NCBI GenBank assembly: GCA_916700875.1
Contig: CAKAKS010000013.1
Coordinates: 11,586,096 to 11,650,095, forward strand
Source: Sebastes aleutianus
Taxonomy: Eukaryota > Chordata > Actinopteri > Perciformes > Sebastidae
DNA length: 64,000 nt
Reading direction: 5' to 3'
The notes beneath the pieces were generated by a model. That model was not told the origin of the DNA, searched no databases, and was given only the letters and a program-made list of their open reading frames with translations. Each line of letters begins with the position of its first letter. Position 1 is the first letter of the stretch. Shown piece after piece: positions 34,997 to 46,410 of the stretch. The position numbers and the translations under genes are program-made.

Positions 34997-37487
34997 GCCC
35001 ACTGGGAAAAAGCTACTAGTGGGCCATGAGTTGAGATTGCTTTTGTCAAATAGACATAAATCTGTATACATAATACATTAATTGATCAGGAAAGTTATTT
35101 AACTTTTGTATTTTCCTGCTTTTAGTGAAAAAAAGAGTGCTTTCAGGTGGCATGAGGAACGCTTTGGCAGCCATATTGGAGGTCTTCAGCTCTTTACTTG
35201 TCCCCCTCTCTCTCGGAAGTGAGAGGATTATGACTGTATTCAGCTGTGGTCCACACAGACACAGTAAAGCTCTGTGTGTGGAGGCTGAAGGAAACCCTCT
35301 AAACCTAAAACACATCATGTCTTTCATACACACACCTCAACTCTGCCTGTTCCTGTCTTTCTCCTCTTTCCTTCAAGGACTTAACACTTAATCATTAAAC
35401 ACTTTTCTGCACCACATTTTCCTGTCCGGCACTCACCGCCTCGGCTCCTTTATTGTGTGTTTTAACTAGCCACTGGACACAAAACAGCCATAGAGCGCAG
35501 TTTGATTTTTATCTCCTTTAGCAGTCCCAGTCACATTTTCCCAGGGGCTGCTGTGTGTGTGTGTGACTTTGTGTGTTTCCAGATGACTGAGCCAGGCTTT
35601 TCCATTCCCCGCTGTGGTGCTGTGGTCAATATAGAAGTCCAACATTTGCACCACCGCTGCTGCAACTTTGAAGGAAAGACTGAGAAGGGGAGAGCAGAGG
35701 TTGAATGTCATGCCGGCCTACTAATGCACTGGACTGAACACACACATACACAGACCACCCCCAGCAGAACACACACCAATAATTACTTGCAGTAATTCAA
35801 AGACACCCTCCTTATTTCCAGCAGCTCACCGCCCGCGGCGTGAAACCGTGAGAAGAGGCCGGGAGGAAACGTCGGCCCACGCGACTTTATCACACAAGAC
35901 GAGGGTCAAAGAAATGTGTAAATCTCTTACAAATTCCCCTAAAACACACCTGAAATTAACCTCTTGGAGCTCTGCAGAAATGACAACACACCACATGTCA
36001 TTCTGCACCTCTATCTCCCATACTTGGTTTCTTGGATACATGTGACACAGAAGCATAAAGCAATTCAGAGAATCACAATCTTTCTTTTCAAGGATTTGAT
36101 TATTATTGTGTCATGCATAAATAATATGCCCCTCCCAAACGGGCTTACAAAACACCATTATTTAGAAAATAAAGAAAAGACAAAGGCAGAAACCAGAGTT
36201 GCAGTATAAATTACAAATAATACTAAGCAAATAAACCATCCTGATGTTTTTTCCAACCTTGAGAAACAAAAGTAGCCGACTTTATAAGCATTCAAATTAA
36301 ATAGACGTTCCATGTCATCATCTGAGCACCAAAACATTTCTGGATTTTGAACAGACACTTCAACTAAAATAGAAGTTATTATCTCATCATAGTTTGGAAA
36401 GGATGATAAGAAAATGTGATTCATTTTCAGCTTCTCATAACTCGCACAACCGGTTGTCCTCCTGGATGTTTTTAAATCTACCGACTTCAAGAACCAGAGG
36501 AAGGATTCCTGTTCTTAACTGCAACTAAAGACCTTTGACTCGTAGATAAGTTTGCTATAACATAAGATTCAGTGCCATAATTGCGCTTGATTTGAATATA
36601 TGTTCATAATTCTGGTTTTAACAATATATCTTTCAACCATTTTTCTTCAAATCTAGCAAATAACCGTCTTCTAATTGTGTTCACACTGCATGATTCATTA
36701 TTACTATACATATATTATAATTCAGCTTCCTCAAAAGTAGCATGAAGCTCTGTATATCAGGGATGTATCCCAATGGAGTATACATTTCTAGCCCAAACTC
36801 CATCTGAAGTGGTTTTAGTCGTCTGTCAACACTTGGGCAGTTTTACCTTGCAGTGAATGAAGTGACAGGAAGATGAACAGAGCCTCATTTTGCCAGGGAT
36901 CCCCTTGGGAACCCCTTTTAGCACCACTTTGACCTCCAGGTTTGAGCTGCTGCTTTACATTATATACATAGGGCTTTTTATTCATACCCAGTGACAGCTG
37001 ACAAACATCAACTGCTCCATATTTGCCTTGGACAATAACTTATTATTCTCTGCAGGAGAGGAGGAGGAGGAAGAGTGGAACTAGCTGTGCACAAGTCAAA
37101 AATACACAAGAGGATGCAGGAAAAGCAGATATTTTAAAGGACTTTTTTGGGGTTGAAAAGTTTAAACCAAGAGACCAGCAGCCAAGCAGACTGAAAAGCA
37201 CATATGAATGAGAGAGCAGTCACACAAGCCTGCAAACCACAATTGCTGTTTTGGTGGAGCCCCATGCAGTTTAGCAACAACCACATCCTTACTAAATAAA
37301 ATCCATACAGTCAATTTGAGTGAAATGTTGTGCAAATATGACACCAAAAGTGTAAATATAAAGAGAAATGTGAAGAAAATGTCATGTAGAATGTAACATC
37401 GTGTAGTATAAACTCGCTGTTGGTACTTTAGGAGCACTTTGAAGCACTTTTAGCTCATGTACTTCACATTTACAGACATCATGTCAC
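34997..37487. other. Non-coding, nothing recognised
   Basis: Mixed-composition DNA up to the Shroom exon. Open frames of 60-110 codons on both strands lack domain motifs and splice structure. A short TG run is at 35551-35564. Confidence 0.45.
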
Positions 37488-37493
37488 ACTTAC

Positions 37494-37616
37494 TTTAGTG
37501 ATGATGAGTGGCTCGCCGTGCTCGAGCCCTCCTTTCAGCGTGAACCCCCAAGGCGCGCCCCCGATCAACTGGACCTGAATGTGGTGGAAAGAGACGAGCT
37601 GCTCCACCGTGTCCAT
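37494..37616 (-). CDS. shroom4: Shroom family, first coding exon (start of PDZ domain), probably shroom4
   Basis: Shroom proteins are actin-binding scaffolds that recruit Rho kinase through a C-terminal ASD2 domain and shape epithelial and endothelial cells; Shroom4 acts at the cytoskeleton. The exon encodes 41 residues beginning MDTVEQLVSFHHIQVQL, followed by GGAPWGFTLKGG and LEHGEPLIITK. This is the first strand and carboxylate-binding loop of the Shroom PDZ domain, which in all Shroom proteins continues in exon 2. The start codon lies in a good context (AGAATGG), and the exon ends in phase 0 at a consensus GTAAGT donor. The assignment to shroom4 rather than shroom2 or shroom3 rests on the short N-terminus and on bmp15 lying head to head about 7.5 kb away, as in mammals on Xp11. 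The rest of the gene lies left of the window. Confidence 0.85.
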
Positions 37617-37905
37617 TCTCTCCCCGCGGGCCGGTTATCCGGTCCTCTTCTCTCTCTCTGTCTCTCTGTCTCTCTATTAGGCTAGCTGGAGTCGTTGCTG
37701 CTAGCTAGCGGCGCCGGTAGCGGTCCCTCGGCTTCTCCATCACCGCTCACACAACACCAGCGAATGGATGGACGGATGGATGGGTGAGGACGGAGTTAGT
37801 GGGAGAGGGGGAGGGAGGAAACTTTTAGCTAGTGTCAAGTTCGTCGAAGTTATGACCAATAAGGCGGTTGCAACTTCCGGTCAAGGTGTTTAACGCGGAC
37901 GAAAA
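37617..37905 (-). promoter_or_regulatory. shroom4: shroom4 5' UTR and CpG-rich promoter
   Basis: CpG-rich DNA continues from the first exon to about 37.9 kb, with a TCTC-rich stretch at 37649-37676 in the likely 5' UTR. A CCAAT box (37856-37860, plus-strand orientation) and an ETS-type CCGGAAGT (minus strand, 37873-37880) lie 240-260 bp upstream of the ATG, a common layout for TATA-less CpG promoters. The transcription start is not determined. Confidence 0.6.
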
Positions 37906-38099
37906 GTAGACGTTAGCGTCTCTCATAGTTCCAATCTCGCTCGATACTTTATCACATGATTCTACTGATTATGTCCTTTGATGCTTTAAGCTAATGGCCC
38001 GCTTATTTCCCCTGAAATATCAAGTATAACGCTTTTATTTTGACATCTAAATCCAACAATTCCGGTCACCTTTGCTAACTTGACGGAAAAACTTTGGGA

Positions 38100-38320
38100 A
38101 AACTTTGGGAATCAAGATAGACGGGCCCGCCCACTATTCGAACGGCGGGATGTGATCGACACACAGGTCCACCAATAGCAGAGAGGCTTTGGCTGAATGT
38201 GTCCAATGAGAAGCGAGGAAGGGGAGGGGCTACATGCGCAACAACCGCTGCATTGTAATAACATGAGGCAGGCTCACGGCGGCAACTACAACCGAATAGC
38301 AGTAACAGAAGTGAGTGTCT
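38100..38320. promoter_or_regulatory. Second CpG-rich segment with CCAAT and GC boxes
   Basis: Contains CCAATAG (38171) and CCAATGAG (38203) with GGGGAGGGGC at about 38220. It could be a distal part of the shroom4 promoter or a start for a divergent transcript. A short plus-strand frame from here has no recognisable features. Confidence 0.35.
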
Positions 38321-38609
38321 GGCCACTCTATGGAAACATGAAACCCGCCACTTTGACACCGACCCCTGCAAAAACTATCACCAGCTCATTTGATGACATG
38401 ATGCCGAATTTATGCTCATAAAAGAAAGATAATTTTTAGTGCTCCAACAATTATATTTGGAAGGCTATTGTACAAATATCACAGCAAAACTACAAATCCG
38501 ACAGGAAAAGTGGTTAGTTTGGCTACTACTAACAGAATATCACAGGAGTTTGAGGAAATACTTTGAATCACTACAAGGTTACTAGCTTAGGTGGAAAGTA
38601 ACTCTAGTA

Positions 38610-39150
38610 CCAGTGGTAGAAATTATCATGACTAAGTACTCAAGTACTGTACTTAAGTACAATTTTGAGGTATTTTTACTTGAGTATTTTCTGCTACTTT
38701 ATACTTCTACTCCACTACAATTTAAAGGCAAATATTGTACTTTTTACTCTACTACCTTTGTTTGATACCTTCAGTTACTTTGCAAATTGAGACTAATGAT
38801 ACAAAATATAATCAACAAATTATGATGATTTATTATTATGGATAAAGATAACACTTTATTGATCCTGGGAGTACATTCACTAGCTACCCAGCAGTATAGG
38901 TATAAAGTAATTAAAATTAGCTCCACCTTTACCGGCTGCAACATTAACGTGATATACATATTAATGCATCAATAATTACAATTAAATAATATCATATTTT
39001 GAAATGGACCACTCTGTATAATGAGTAGCCTACTTTTACTTTTGTACTTTAAGTATATTTTGATGCAAATATATTTGTAATTTTACTTAAGTAAAATCTT
39101 GAATGCATGACTTTTACTTGTAACCAGAGTATTTCTACACTCTTCCACAA
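38610..39150 (+). mobile_element. CAGTGGTGG-type repeat with AAGTACTCAAGT motifs
   Basis: Starts near CCAGTGGTAGAAATTATCATG and ends near AGTATTTCTACACTCTTCC. The middle, 38838-38990, contains an AACACTTTATTGATCCTGGG block that is also present in the bmp15 intron at 45770-46260. That stretch serves as the uninterrupted counterpart of the site where a hAT inserted there. Confidence 0.6.
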
Positions 39151-39357
39151 CTGTCAGGTACTGCACGCGACTATAATTTCAAGGTACTTGCACTTGAGTA
39201 TTTTCAATTTATACTACTTGACACATTCACTCCACCTTCATGTGGTAGCTGACTAAACTTTGCAGATTAAGATTTTACATTATAAATTGGTGCATTGTTA
39301 CAGCAGAAAGTAGCTCCAACTTGATCAGCTAAAACATTAAAATGCCACTTATAAAAA

Positions 39358-39358
39358 C

Positions 39359-39389
<31 letters not shown>
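39358..39389. repeat. (ATA)n microsatellite
   Basis: About ten AAT/ATA triplets. Confidence 0.9.
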
Positions 39390-40339
39390 ATATGCATAAT
39401 AAGAGTTTTTACTTTGGATATAGGTACATTTTGCTCTCTGGGAAAATTAATTCTCTCATTTTTTATTTGAAAACAAACATCAAAGCCTTCATTCATCCAC
39501 ACTGAAGCCCTGCAGACCTGCAGCATTAACAACTACAGTACATACTGCTGCAGGCCAACAACAACATTCACTATCAGGTCCCACACATTTCTAAACCCAG
39601 TCGTACCAGTCTTCCTGTCTGACCACCATATAAAGACACATTTAACCCATTTGTGCCCAAAGACTATATTTAGTATGATAAGGTAAAATGCCACAACATT
39701 TGTTTTGATAAAGTAAATAATGTATTAATGTATTCAATCTTTCGGAGGTTGTAGCGGGCTCAGTTTTAAAGCTAGAGTGCAGATACTGGCAACCTAAGGA
39801 ATTCATTGGTATGTATCTTTGTAGGCCAACCAGCAAGTTAGCATCGCCCCAGTTCCCTGGACAAAACGGGCCATCTGCGGGCTGAAAACTGCAAAATCTG
39901 ATCTGAGCTCCGCAAAAACTTTTTCAAGACTCGCTGCCCAACGACCTATCCTAACCTGTACTATTCGAGGTCAATGCCTTACGTTAACTATTCAAGGTCA
40001 ATGCTATAACCTTAACCATCTCGCAAGAGTTTCCCCAGTTTGCAGGCTCCCTTCTAGCCACTACCGACAAAAAGCCAATGGGATTGTTCCATCTCCACAA
40101 ATATGAAGTGTGAATGCAATTGCTAACGTTAGGCTATAAATGAGCTACACCAAGGACACATGAGCGTGAGTATAAACACAACGAGGCTGTGAAGGAGGAC
40201 AAGTCAGCGTGATGACGTTTATTTAGCCACTTGTTAGCAACCGTCTTTTTAAGACACATAAAGGCTTCAAAATCCATGAGTGGGATATTTATTGATGTAT
40301 TTTATGTAGAACAAAACGTTAAAATCTCGTCAGCTTGTG
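39390..40339. other. Intergenic, nothing recognised
   Basis: Between shroom4 and bmp15. No exon or repeat boundary seen. Confidence 0.4.
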
Positions 40340-40968
40340 TTAAAGGGACTGTTTATAACTTCTTACAGGTATAAGTCTACCGGGTCGGGATCCCATGCGC
40401 GCTCGTGTGTGGCTACACTGTTCAGACCGCTCCTCTGCCTGCCTCCACTAACACAACACGCGTGTTCTCGCTCCACTCTCACGTGCATGCTGCTCACTCC
40501 ACACTGCAGAAGAGTTAGTTTAGCTCTGAGAATATCTAGTGAATGTAGAGTGGCATTTGTGCAGAAATAACTGCTGCAGCTCCTCCAGACCAACAGAGGT
40601 TTCCCGTGTCTTGTGAAGTGACGGGGCTCCGCAGAGAGAAACGTTATCACTGGCACCTGGTCGGAGACGGTAACGTTTCTCTTCCTGCTTCAGCCAGCGG
40701 GGGCAGGAAAAGCCAACACTAGGATCAGCAGTGATTCATGGAGAGACCTTCGTCTGGTCAGCTAACATTACTGCCAAGCAGCTGAAATATAGAGTGATAT
40801 TGTGCTTTTAGCTGACGTGTGTCTCCTCACTGTGTTGAGCGATGCTCGTTCATGTCTATGTAGAGCGAACACAAGCGCGAGCAACAGGACGCTGACTTTA
40901 GTTGACTTAACGGCCACAGGTGTCGCTGTTAACAAGACATTTCTGATTCTTACAAACAGTCCCTTTAT
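40340..40968 (+). mobile_element. TTAA-ended MITE, copy 3
   Basis: Left end TTAAAGGGACTGTTTATAAC, right end TTACAAACAGTCCCTTTAT, where the last TTAA has mutated to TTAT. The interior matches the other copies. Confidence 0.8.
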
Positions 40969-41430
40969 CCACAGACGTTAATTCAGGCATCTAACTAAAA
41001 ACCCATTGACTTCCAATACAAACTCATTTCCTGGTTTAGGACTCATTCCTGCACGACTGTATTATTTTTTATTCCTAAGTTTTACTTGATCCCTAATGGA
41101 GCAGATCGTACATGACAATTTAAGGGCCGTATTTAGCTGATAAAAATTTGTCTGTTTTGTAACCAAACCTCCTCTAGCTATTAAAGCTGCAATAAACTGT
41201 ATGAAAATAATACAAAAAGTGGAGTGTTCTGGGATTTGAAGTTGAAACCTTTTTTGGTCAATTGCTTGATATAATTAAACTTCTTTCTACCATTTACTGC
41301 CCCCCCCCCACCCCCCCGACCCTCCTCCCCATCTTTCGAAGCGTTCCCACACTCTCCCTGCATACTGAAATGATCGGGGTTGTAGATAATCACTGTTGTG
41401 GAATGTCACCACGCTGCAGTGCCACTTAAC

Positions 41431-41435
<5 letters not shown>
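40969..41435. other. Intergenic, nothing recognised
   Basis: Contains a C-rich run near 41301-41330. No gene features. Confidence 0.4.
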
Positions 41436-41508
<73 letters not shown>

Positions 41509-41545
41509 CGTGTGAACGTGTGAACGTGTGAACGTGTGTGAACGA
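41436..41545. repeat. (TG)n microsatellite grading into a GTGTGAAC minisatellite
   Basis: TG run at 41436-41506, then four to five GAACGTGT octamer units. Confidence 0.9.
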
Positions 41546-41992
41546 GTGACTATCTTTGTGTGTGTCGAGAGAAACTAGAAGTAAAGGAGGGGAGATGAAG
41601 AGAATCAAAGATGTGAACATGCCCAGACATCTCACTCCTCATCCAGACCACGAGCAGTTTGTTTTGGTCAGATCCTTTTCAACTGAACTGTAATATTTGG
41701 GTTGGTGGTGGCGAGCGCTGCTTTCAACTGACATCCAGTTTGTTTTCTCCAGTTTCTTTCATTTCTTTTACAGAAACAGCAGCGTGTCATCCGTTCAGCT
41801 CCTCCTCACTGAGAACAACTCATCTACCAGAAGATCCCAAAGCTCTCAGGCTTCAGCTCGTATACAAGAAGAAACAAACTATTTATCAAAAAACTGCAAT
41901 CAGAGGCTGCAAATATGGTATGGGAGGAGGAAACACTAACAATGCAAACCCAAAATCCTTTTACCAAAGACCAAGATAGGAAGTCACAAAGA

Positions 41993-42500
41993 GTGGTGGA
42001 AGAAGTACGTAGATCCTTTTACAGAAGTAAAAGAAATACTACAGTCTAAAAATACTGCATTACAAGTAAAAGTCCTGAATTCAAAATGTTAAGTAGAAGT
42101 ATTATCTGCAAAATGCACTTAAAGTATCAAAGTAAAAGTACTCATTCTGCAGAAAGTCTTCTTTAAAAGTGTTTTATTATTATAGAATATTATATTATTC
42201 TGTTTTTCGTAACTAACAAATACATGTAAGAGTAGTTCAATGTTGTAGTTCAGTTCATCAATGTGGAGCAAATTTTTTGTATACTTTGTATACTACTGGG
42301 TAGATTAGTATTAGTACTGCATCATGTGTTTTTACATGTAAAAAGTAAATAAAATATAAATAATATATACTTTTACTTAAGTAACAGTAAAAGTAAAATA
42401 CCACAGTTTAAAAGTACTCCATTACAAGTAAAAGACCTGAATTCAAAAATGTTAAGGAAAAGTACAGAAGTATTATCAGCAAAATGCACTTAAAGTATCA
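41993..42500 (+). mobile_element. GAGTGGTGGAAGAAGTACGTAG repeat copy
   Basis: Same family as 3215-3606, with ATTACAAGTAAAAGTCCTGAATTCAAAA and AAGTATCAAAGTAAAAGTACTCATTCTGC. An internal partial duplication (42365-42500) repeats the ATTACAAGTAAAAG block. Confidence 0.6.
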
Positions 42501-42599
42501 ACTAGCAATTGTCTGTTTTTAATCTTTTATGGTTTTATTCCATTTTTAGACAATAGAAACACCCATTTTCTCCCGTCCTCCTTGTGGATGTGGATGGTT

Positions 42600-42705
42600 T
42601 TTAAACTTGTGTTTTTGTCGCTGAATTGTAAAACACGTTGTACTGCGTTCTCTACATGAAAGGTGCTACTGTATATAAATGAAGTTCACTCATTCATTGA
42701 TGATG
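42600..42705 (+). mobile_element. LINE-like 3' end
   Basis: GAATTGTAAAACACGTTG and AAAGGTGCTACTGTATATAAATGAAGTT, followed by CATTCATTGA, resemble the stem-like 3' end and short tail of fish LINEs. Confidence 0.5.
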
Positions 42706-43294
42706 TCAGTACTTGTAATGTTATATAAATCACTAGAGTATGTGTAGAAAATGTGTTACTATAGCTTGTTTCAAATGTGCCATTCTACCACCTGATGGCG
42801 CCACAGTGACACAGACTAGGTGATTAAACTGAAAACCTTCAGTCAGCTTCATCCTCTCCACAACTCACATTTAGTGTCCAGCATGTTAAATTATGTTGTT
42901 TAGCTTTTTCTGCTTTTAAATGTGTGTATATACTGTATATATTGTGATGTTTTAATTTAGTCTAATGTTGTTTTAATTGCCTCCTTGGCCAGGTCGTCAT
43001 TGTAAATGAGAATTGGTTCTCAGTTGATTTTATCTGGTTATATAATGGAGAAAGAACTGTGCCATCTTACTTTTTGTATTGCACAGTGAAAATGGAAATC
43101 TCTGATCTCCGAAATGTAAACTTTGATGGCAGCAAAGAAAGTCAAGTTTGCTGCTTATCTTGTCTACAATTACATTTATTATATTTATGAACAAGATTTT
43201 TAAAGGTTTGGATACTTCTGTCAACCCAAGCAGATGCACGGAAGTGACGTTTTACACAGTTTATATCTTGATCCTACTTTGATTAAATATATAC

Positions 43295-43348
<54 letters not shown>

Positions 43349-43844
43349 GTATATAGCTAGATTTTTTATTTATTTATTTTATTTTAATTTGGAAAGCCTC
43401 TGTCACACTTTATACAAAACTTTACAAATATTTGTACCTATAACATCCTTTTCCCGTTTTTATACACATGTACAGTTTATATGTATATTCACGTAAAGAG
43501 GCATGCGGATGCCGCAGTACTTGTGGGACATAACTTAGTCCTCCATCCACACTTTCTAAAGTATGTGGCCATGTATACCCTTCCACAAGTACAGATTTAA
43601 CACGTATACACGTACACACGTCAATATTCATCTGCATACCCACACGTATACAGCCAACATGCCAATGCACACTTCTCCATCAAACTGTCAGCAGTTACAT
43701 TGAGCTTTCTTACATATGCCTATCTCTATTAAAGATGTAACTATATACATTAGAACCTAGGGAGCTTACATTTCTTACTCAGTATTCTCAGCAAGAAGAG
43801 GAAAGAAAGAAAGAAAAACATCAGCTAAAGTCTGCTCTTATTGG
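42706..43844. other. Intergenic with (TA)n microsatellite
   Basis: (TA)n lies at 43290-43342. ACGTATACACGTACACACG-type alternating sequence lies at 43600-43650. A GAAA repeat at 43798-43817 may be part of the 3' UTR of the adjacent L1 relic. No exon seen. Confidence 0.5.
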
Positions 43845-44200
43845 GGTTATAAATTCGATCCATTTATTCCAAATCTGGTCAAATTTGCCTTTTTGGATCC
43901 TCAAAGAGTAAGTGAACTTTTCCATTTTAAATATTTCAAAAATGTTTCCATACCAGTATAGGCGGTACTGGATTTAGCCACCTTCTTGTGATAGATTTTT
44001 TACCTGCTACCAAAAGAGCCTGCAGCAGCGTTTCAAACACAAAATGAGGCCCAGATAAAGAGTCTCCAAGTTCAGGGGTATTAAATCTTAAATACAGTGC
44101 TTAATGAGTTATGAATGCTTTTCCAGTATAAACTCAGTTTGAGGCAGTCCCAGAATATATGAAAATGATTTGCCTCCATTGAACCTCTTTGTCTCCAGCT
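43845..44200 (-). pseudogene. L1-type LINE ORF2, C-terminal relic
   Basis: Read on the minus strand in shifting frames, the segment gives NHFHIFWDCLKLSLYWKSIH (the Cys/His-containing C-terminal region), LLVAGKKSITRRWLNPVPP, and MEKFTYSLRIQKGKFDQIWN, followed by KWIEF. These are the characteristic final motifs of fish L1/Tx1-like ORF2 proteins (reverse transcriptase and endonuclease). At least two frameshifts separate the blocks and the N-terminal four-fifths are missing, so it is a 5'-truncated dead copy. Confidence 0.75.
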
Positions 44201-44274
44201 AGATTTCTTTTCAATTTTTATACTTAGCAAAACAGAGTGGGACAGTTTTCTTTAGGCCTACCTGATTCAAATGT

Positions 44275-44400
44275 AGGTTATTGAAATGTTTATATTTGTT
44301 GACTGTGATCTTGTTGTTCCTGCTTTCTTTTATTTGTCCTTGTCTGTGAAGCACTTTGTAACAGTAGTTTTGAAAGGTGCTATATGAATTAAGTTATTCC
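44275..44400 (+). mobile_element. LINE-like 3' end
   Basis: GTGAAGCACTTTGTAAC and GAAAGGTGCTATATGAATTAAG fit the complementary 3' end of L2/CR1-type fish LINEs. Confidence 0.55.
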
Positions 44401-44869
44401 TTATTGGCTTGTTCACTTCTGGTGTTTGGTTGGCATGAAATCAACCTACACGTTGTAAAGTTAATTTTGGAGCAAAGTTATGAAACTTTGGATGCTAAAA
44501 CTCACAATATCTGTTTTTGTTTAGTTATAAAAGTTAGGATACAATAAAGCAACAGATTTAAACAGAATCCTAAGTGTTCTATAGAAACATAAAGCCTAAA
44601 CATGCTCAACAAAATGTCATCACATTACATAAAATGTACACTGAGAAAGTGGCTCAATGTGTAGATATTTGAAAGAAAGAATGATTCCACTAAGGAATTA
44701 GGACGTGCAAAATATGTGAAAACAAACATATTAATATAAGCATGTGCATTATTTAACATTGAGAAAGAATATATAGTGATACGTAGAAATCAAGTGTGTG
44801 AATTTGCATGAAATAATTTGAGCAGAATGTGCAATAAATGAATCACAAAAAAAACCATCTTGCCACCTT

Positions 44870-45100
44870 TACGCACCTTTACGCAGCAGTCACGTGGTTT
44901 CCTCACGCTGCTATTGGCGGCTCCCGCACGCCGAGGGGTTAATTGGGGTCACCGTGAATGTGTCAGGAAGTTGAGTGTCATGTCCCAAACTGCCAGTGAT
45001 CAGGTGAGCCTGTAAAGCGCGTACTCGGCCGTGCACAGCATGGTTGCCGACTCTAGCCTAGCTGGTGGAGCTCGCTAGCGCCAGAGGTTTTCGAACCACC
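44870..45100 (+). promoter_or_regulatory. bmp15: bmp15 proximal promoter and 5' UTR
   Basis: Upstream of the start codon are an E-box CACGTG at 44891-44896, an inverted CCAAT box (ATTGG, 44913-44917) and TAATTG at 44940-44945, which matches a published NOBOX binding element of oocyte genes. FIGLA and NOBOX are known oocyte regulators that use E-boxes and TAATT-type sites. Function here is inferred from motif matches only. The transcription start is not determined. Confidence 0.45.
45040..45078 (+). other. Short upstream ORF before bmp15
   Basis: ATG at 45040 opens a 12-codon frame (MVADSSLAGGAR) closed by TAG at 45076-45078, 22 nt before the bmp15 ATG. It matters only if transcription starts upstream of 45040. 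Confidence 0.4.
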
Positions 45101-45440
45101 ATGAAGGCGAGCCGCTCCAAACCCGGCTTACTGCGAGTCTGCGTCCTGTCCTGCTTCCTCTTCCTGCTGTGTTCCACCTGCACCGGAGTAGCGGCCGGCC
45201 GGAAGATGGCCTCCCATCACCGCACGTTGAAGCGCAACCGCCGGAGTCCCAAAGGCGCGCACCACCGGCCGCTGACGGACGAGCAGAAAGCGGATCAGAA
45301 CCTGCAGTTCATGCTGAGCCTGTACCAGAGCGCAGCCGAACCGGACGGCAGGCCCAAACAGCACCGGAAGTTCGGCTCCAACACGGTGCGTCTGCTCAGA
45401 CCGTCCGCGTCGTCGGTGCACTACCTGCCGGCGTCAAGAG
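45101..45440 (+). CDS. bmp15: bmp15 exon 1 (signal peptide and start of prodomain)
   Basis: BMP15 (GDF9B) is a secreted TGF-beta family growth factor made by oocytes that acts on surrounding follicle cells, alone or as a heterodimer with GDF9. This exon encodes residues 1-113. I chose the ATG at 45101 because it has a strong context (ACCACCATGA) and is followed by a signal peptide, with basic MKASRSK and then the hydrophobic stretch LLRVCVLSCFLFLLCSTC. No ATG in the same frame lies upstream within the open stretch. The exon ends after the first base of codon 114 at GAG/GTGAGC. The acceptor at 47917-47918 restores the frame (G plus AC = Asp114). The two-exon structure matches bmp15 and gdf9 in other vertebrates. 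The following RRSPK and AHHRP segments are basic prodomain sequence. Confidence 0.9.
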
Positions 45441-45557
45441 GTGAGCTTTAGATGTTAAACTGTTTAACTTATCTGCACCTACCAGCGCTAGTATTATACA
45501 ATATACTATATTATATTACATATAATATACATACATGTTATATTACATATAACATAC

Positions 45558-46410
45558 AGTGGTGGAAAGCAACTAAGTACATTTACTCAAGTACTGCACT
45601 TAAGTACAATAGTGAGGTACTTGACTTGAGTATTTTCATTTCTACTTCTACTCCACACACTGTACTTTTTATTCCACTACATTTATTTGAGAAATGTATT
45701 AGATTGCAGATTCAGATTAATAATACAAAATATAATCATCAAATAAATGCTGAACTATTATTATAGGTTAAGATAACTTTATTAATCCCCTGGGGGATAC
45801 ATTCACAAGCTACCAGCAGTATGTAAAGTAGGGCTGGAGGATATGACCAAAGTCTTCTATCCCGATTCATATCTCAGTCACGATATCACCATACAGCATG
45901 TTTTCTGGCAGTTCAATAGATTAATAGTTGAATGAAATAACCACATGGTAAAGCCTATTTTTATATACTCCTGTGTGAATTACTTGACAAATGAAAAGTA
46001 TTTTCTCATTTAATTATAACTTTAGTGCAAAATGCTCCAATTTTCTGAGGGATTTGAGTTGGTATGTGCTCTTTATTATCAATTTAGACAACATAATCGT
46101 GTATCACGATATCTTGATAGGATTCCATTGAAAGACAATAAATTCTCATTTAAAAATTGAATTATTGCCCAGCCCTAATATAAAGTAATTAAAATTAGCT
46201 TCTCCTTTACCAACTGCATCATTAAAGTGATGACCACATTAATGCATCAATAATCGTAATCCAATAATATAATGTACATTATTCTGAAATGTGCCATTCT
46301 GGATATTGAGTACTTTTACTGAACTAAAATTTAGAATGATAGTATATCTACACTGCGGTATTGCTATTTGTACTTAAGTAAAAGATGTGAATACCTTTCT
46401 CCACCACTCT
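45558..46410 (+). mobile_element. CAGTGGTGGAA repeat split by a younger insertion
   Basis: Left end CAGTGGTGGAAAGCAACTAAG, right end CCTTTCTCCACCACTC. The block GATAACTTTATTAATCCCC ... AAAGTAATTAAAATTAGCT corresponds to 38840-38935, where it is uninterrupted. Confidence 0.7.
45829..46177 (+). mobile_element. hAT MITE in the bmp15 intron
   Basis: Ends TAGGGCTGGAGG and GCCCAGCCCTA. Flanking octamers ATGTAAAG (45821-45828) and ATATAAAG (46178-46185) differ at one base. The related uninterrupted locus near 38900 has a single ATAAAG, confirming an insertion. Contains CACGATATC inverted motifs and no coding region. Confidence 0.85.

Noticed and set aside
38197..38421. Plus-strand 74-codon frame in the CpG-rich segment above shroom4
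   Set aside because: No domain or start context to support it; kept only as a possible divergent-promoter region.
45065..45100. Extended N-terminus of bmp15 beginning at 45065
   Set aside because: That codon is GTG and precedes the strong-context ATG at 45101; a vertebrate signal peptide begins at the latter.
45128..45421. 97-codon frame antisense to bmp15 exon 1
   Set aside because: Shadow of the GC-rich coding exon; no independent features. The same applies to antisense frames across 48008-48980.
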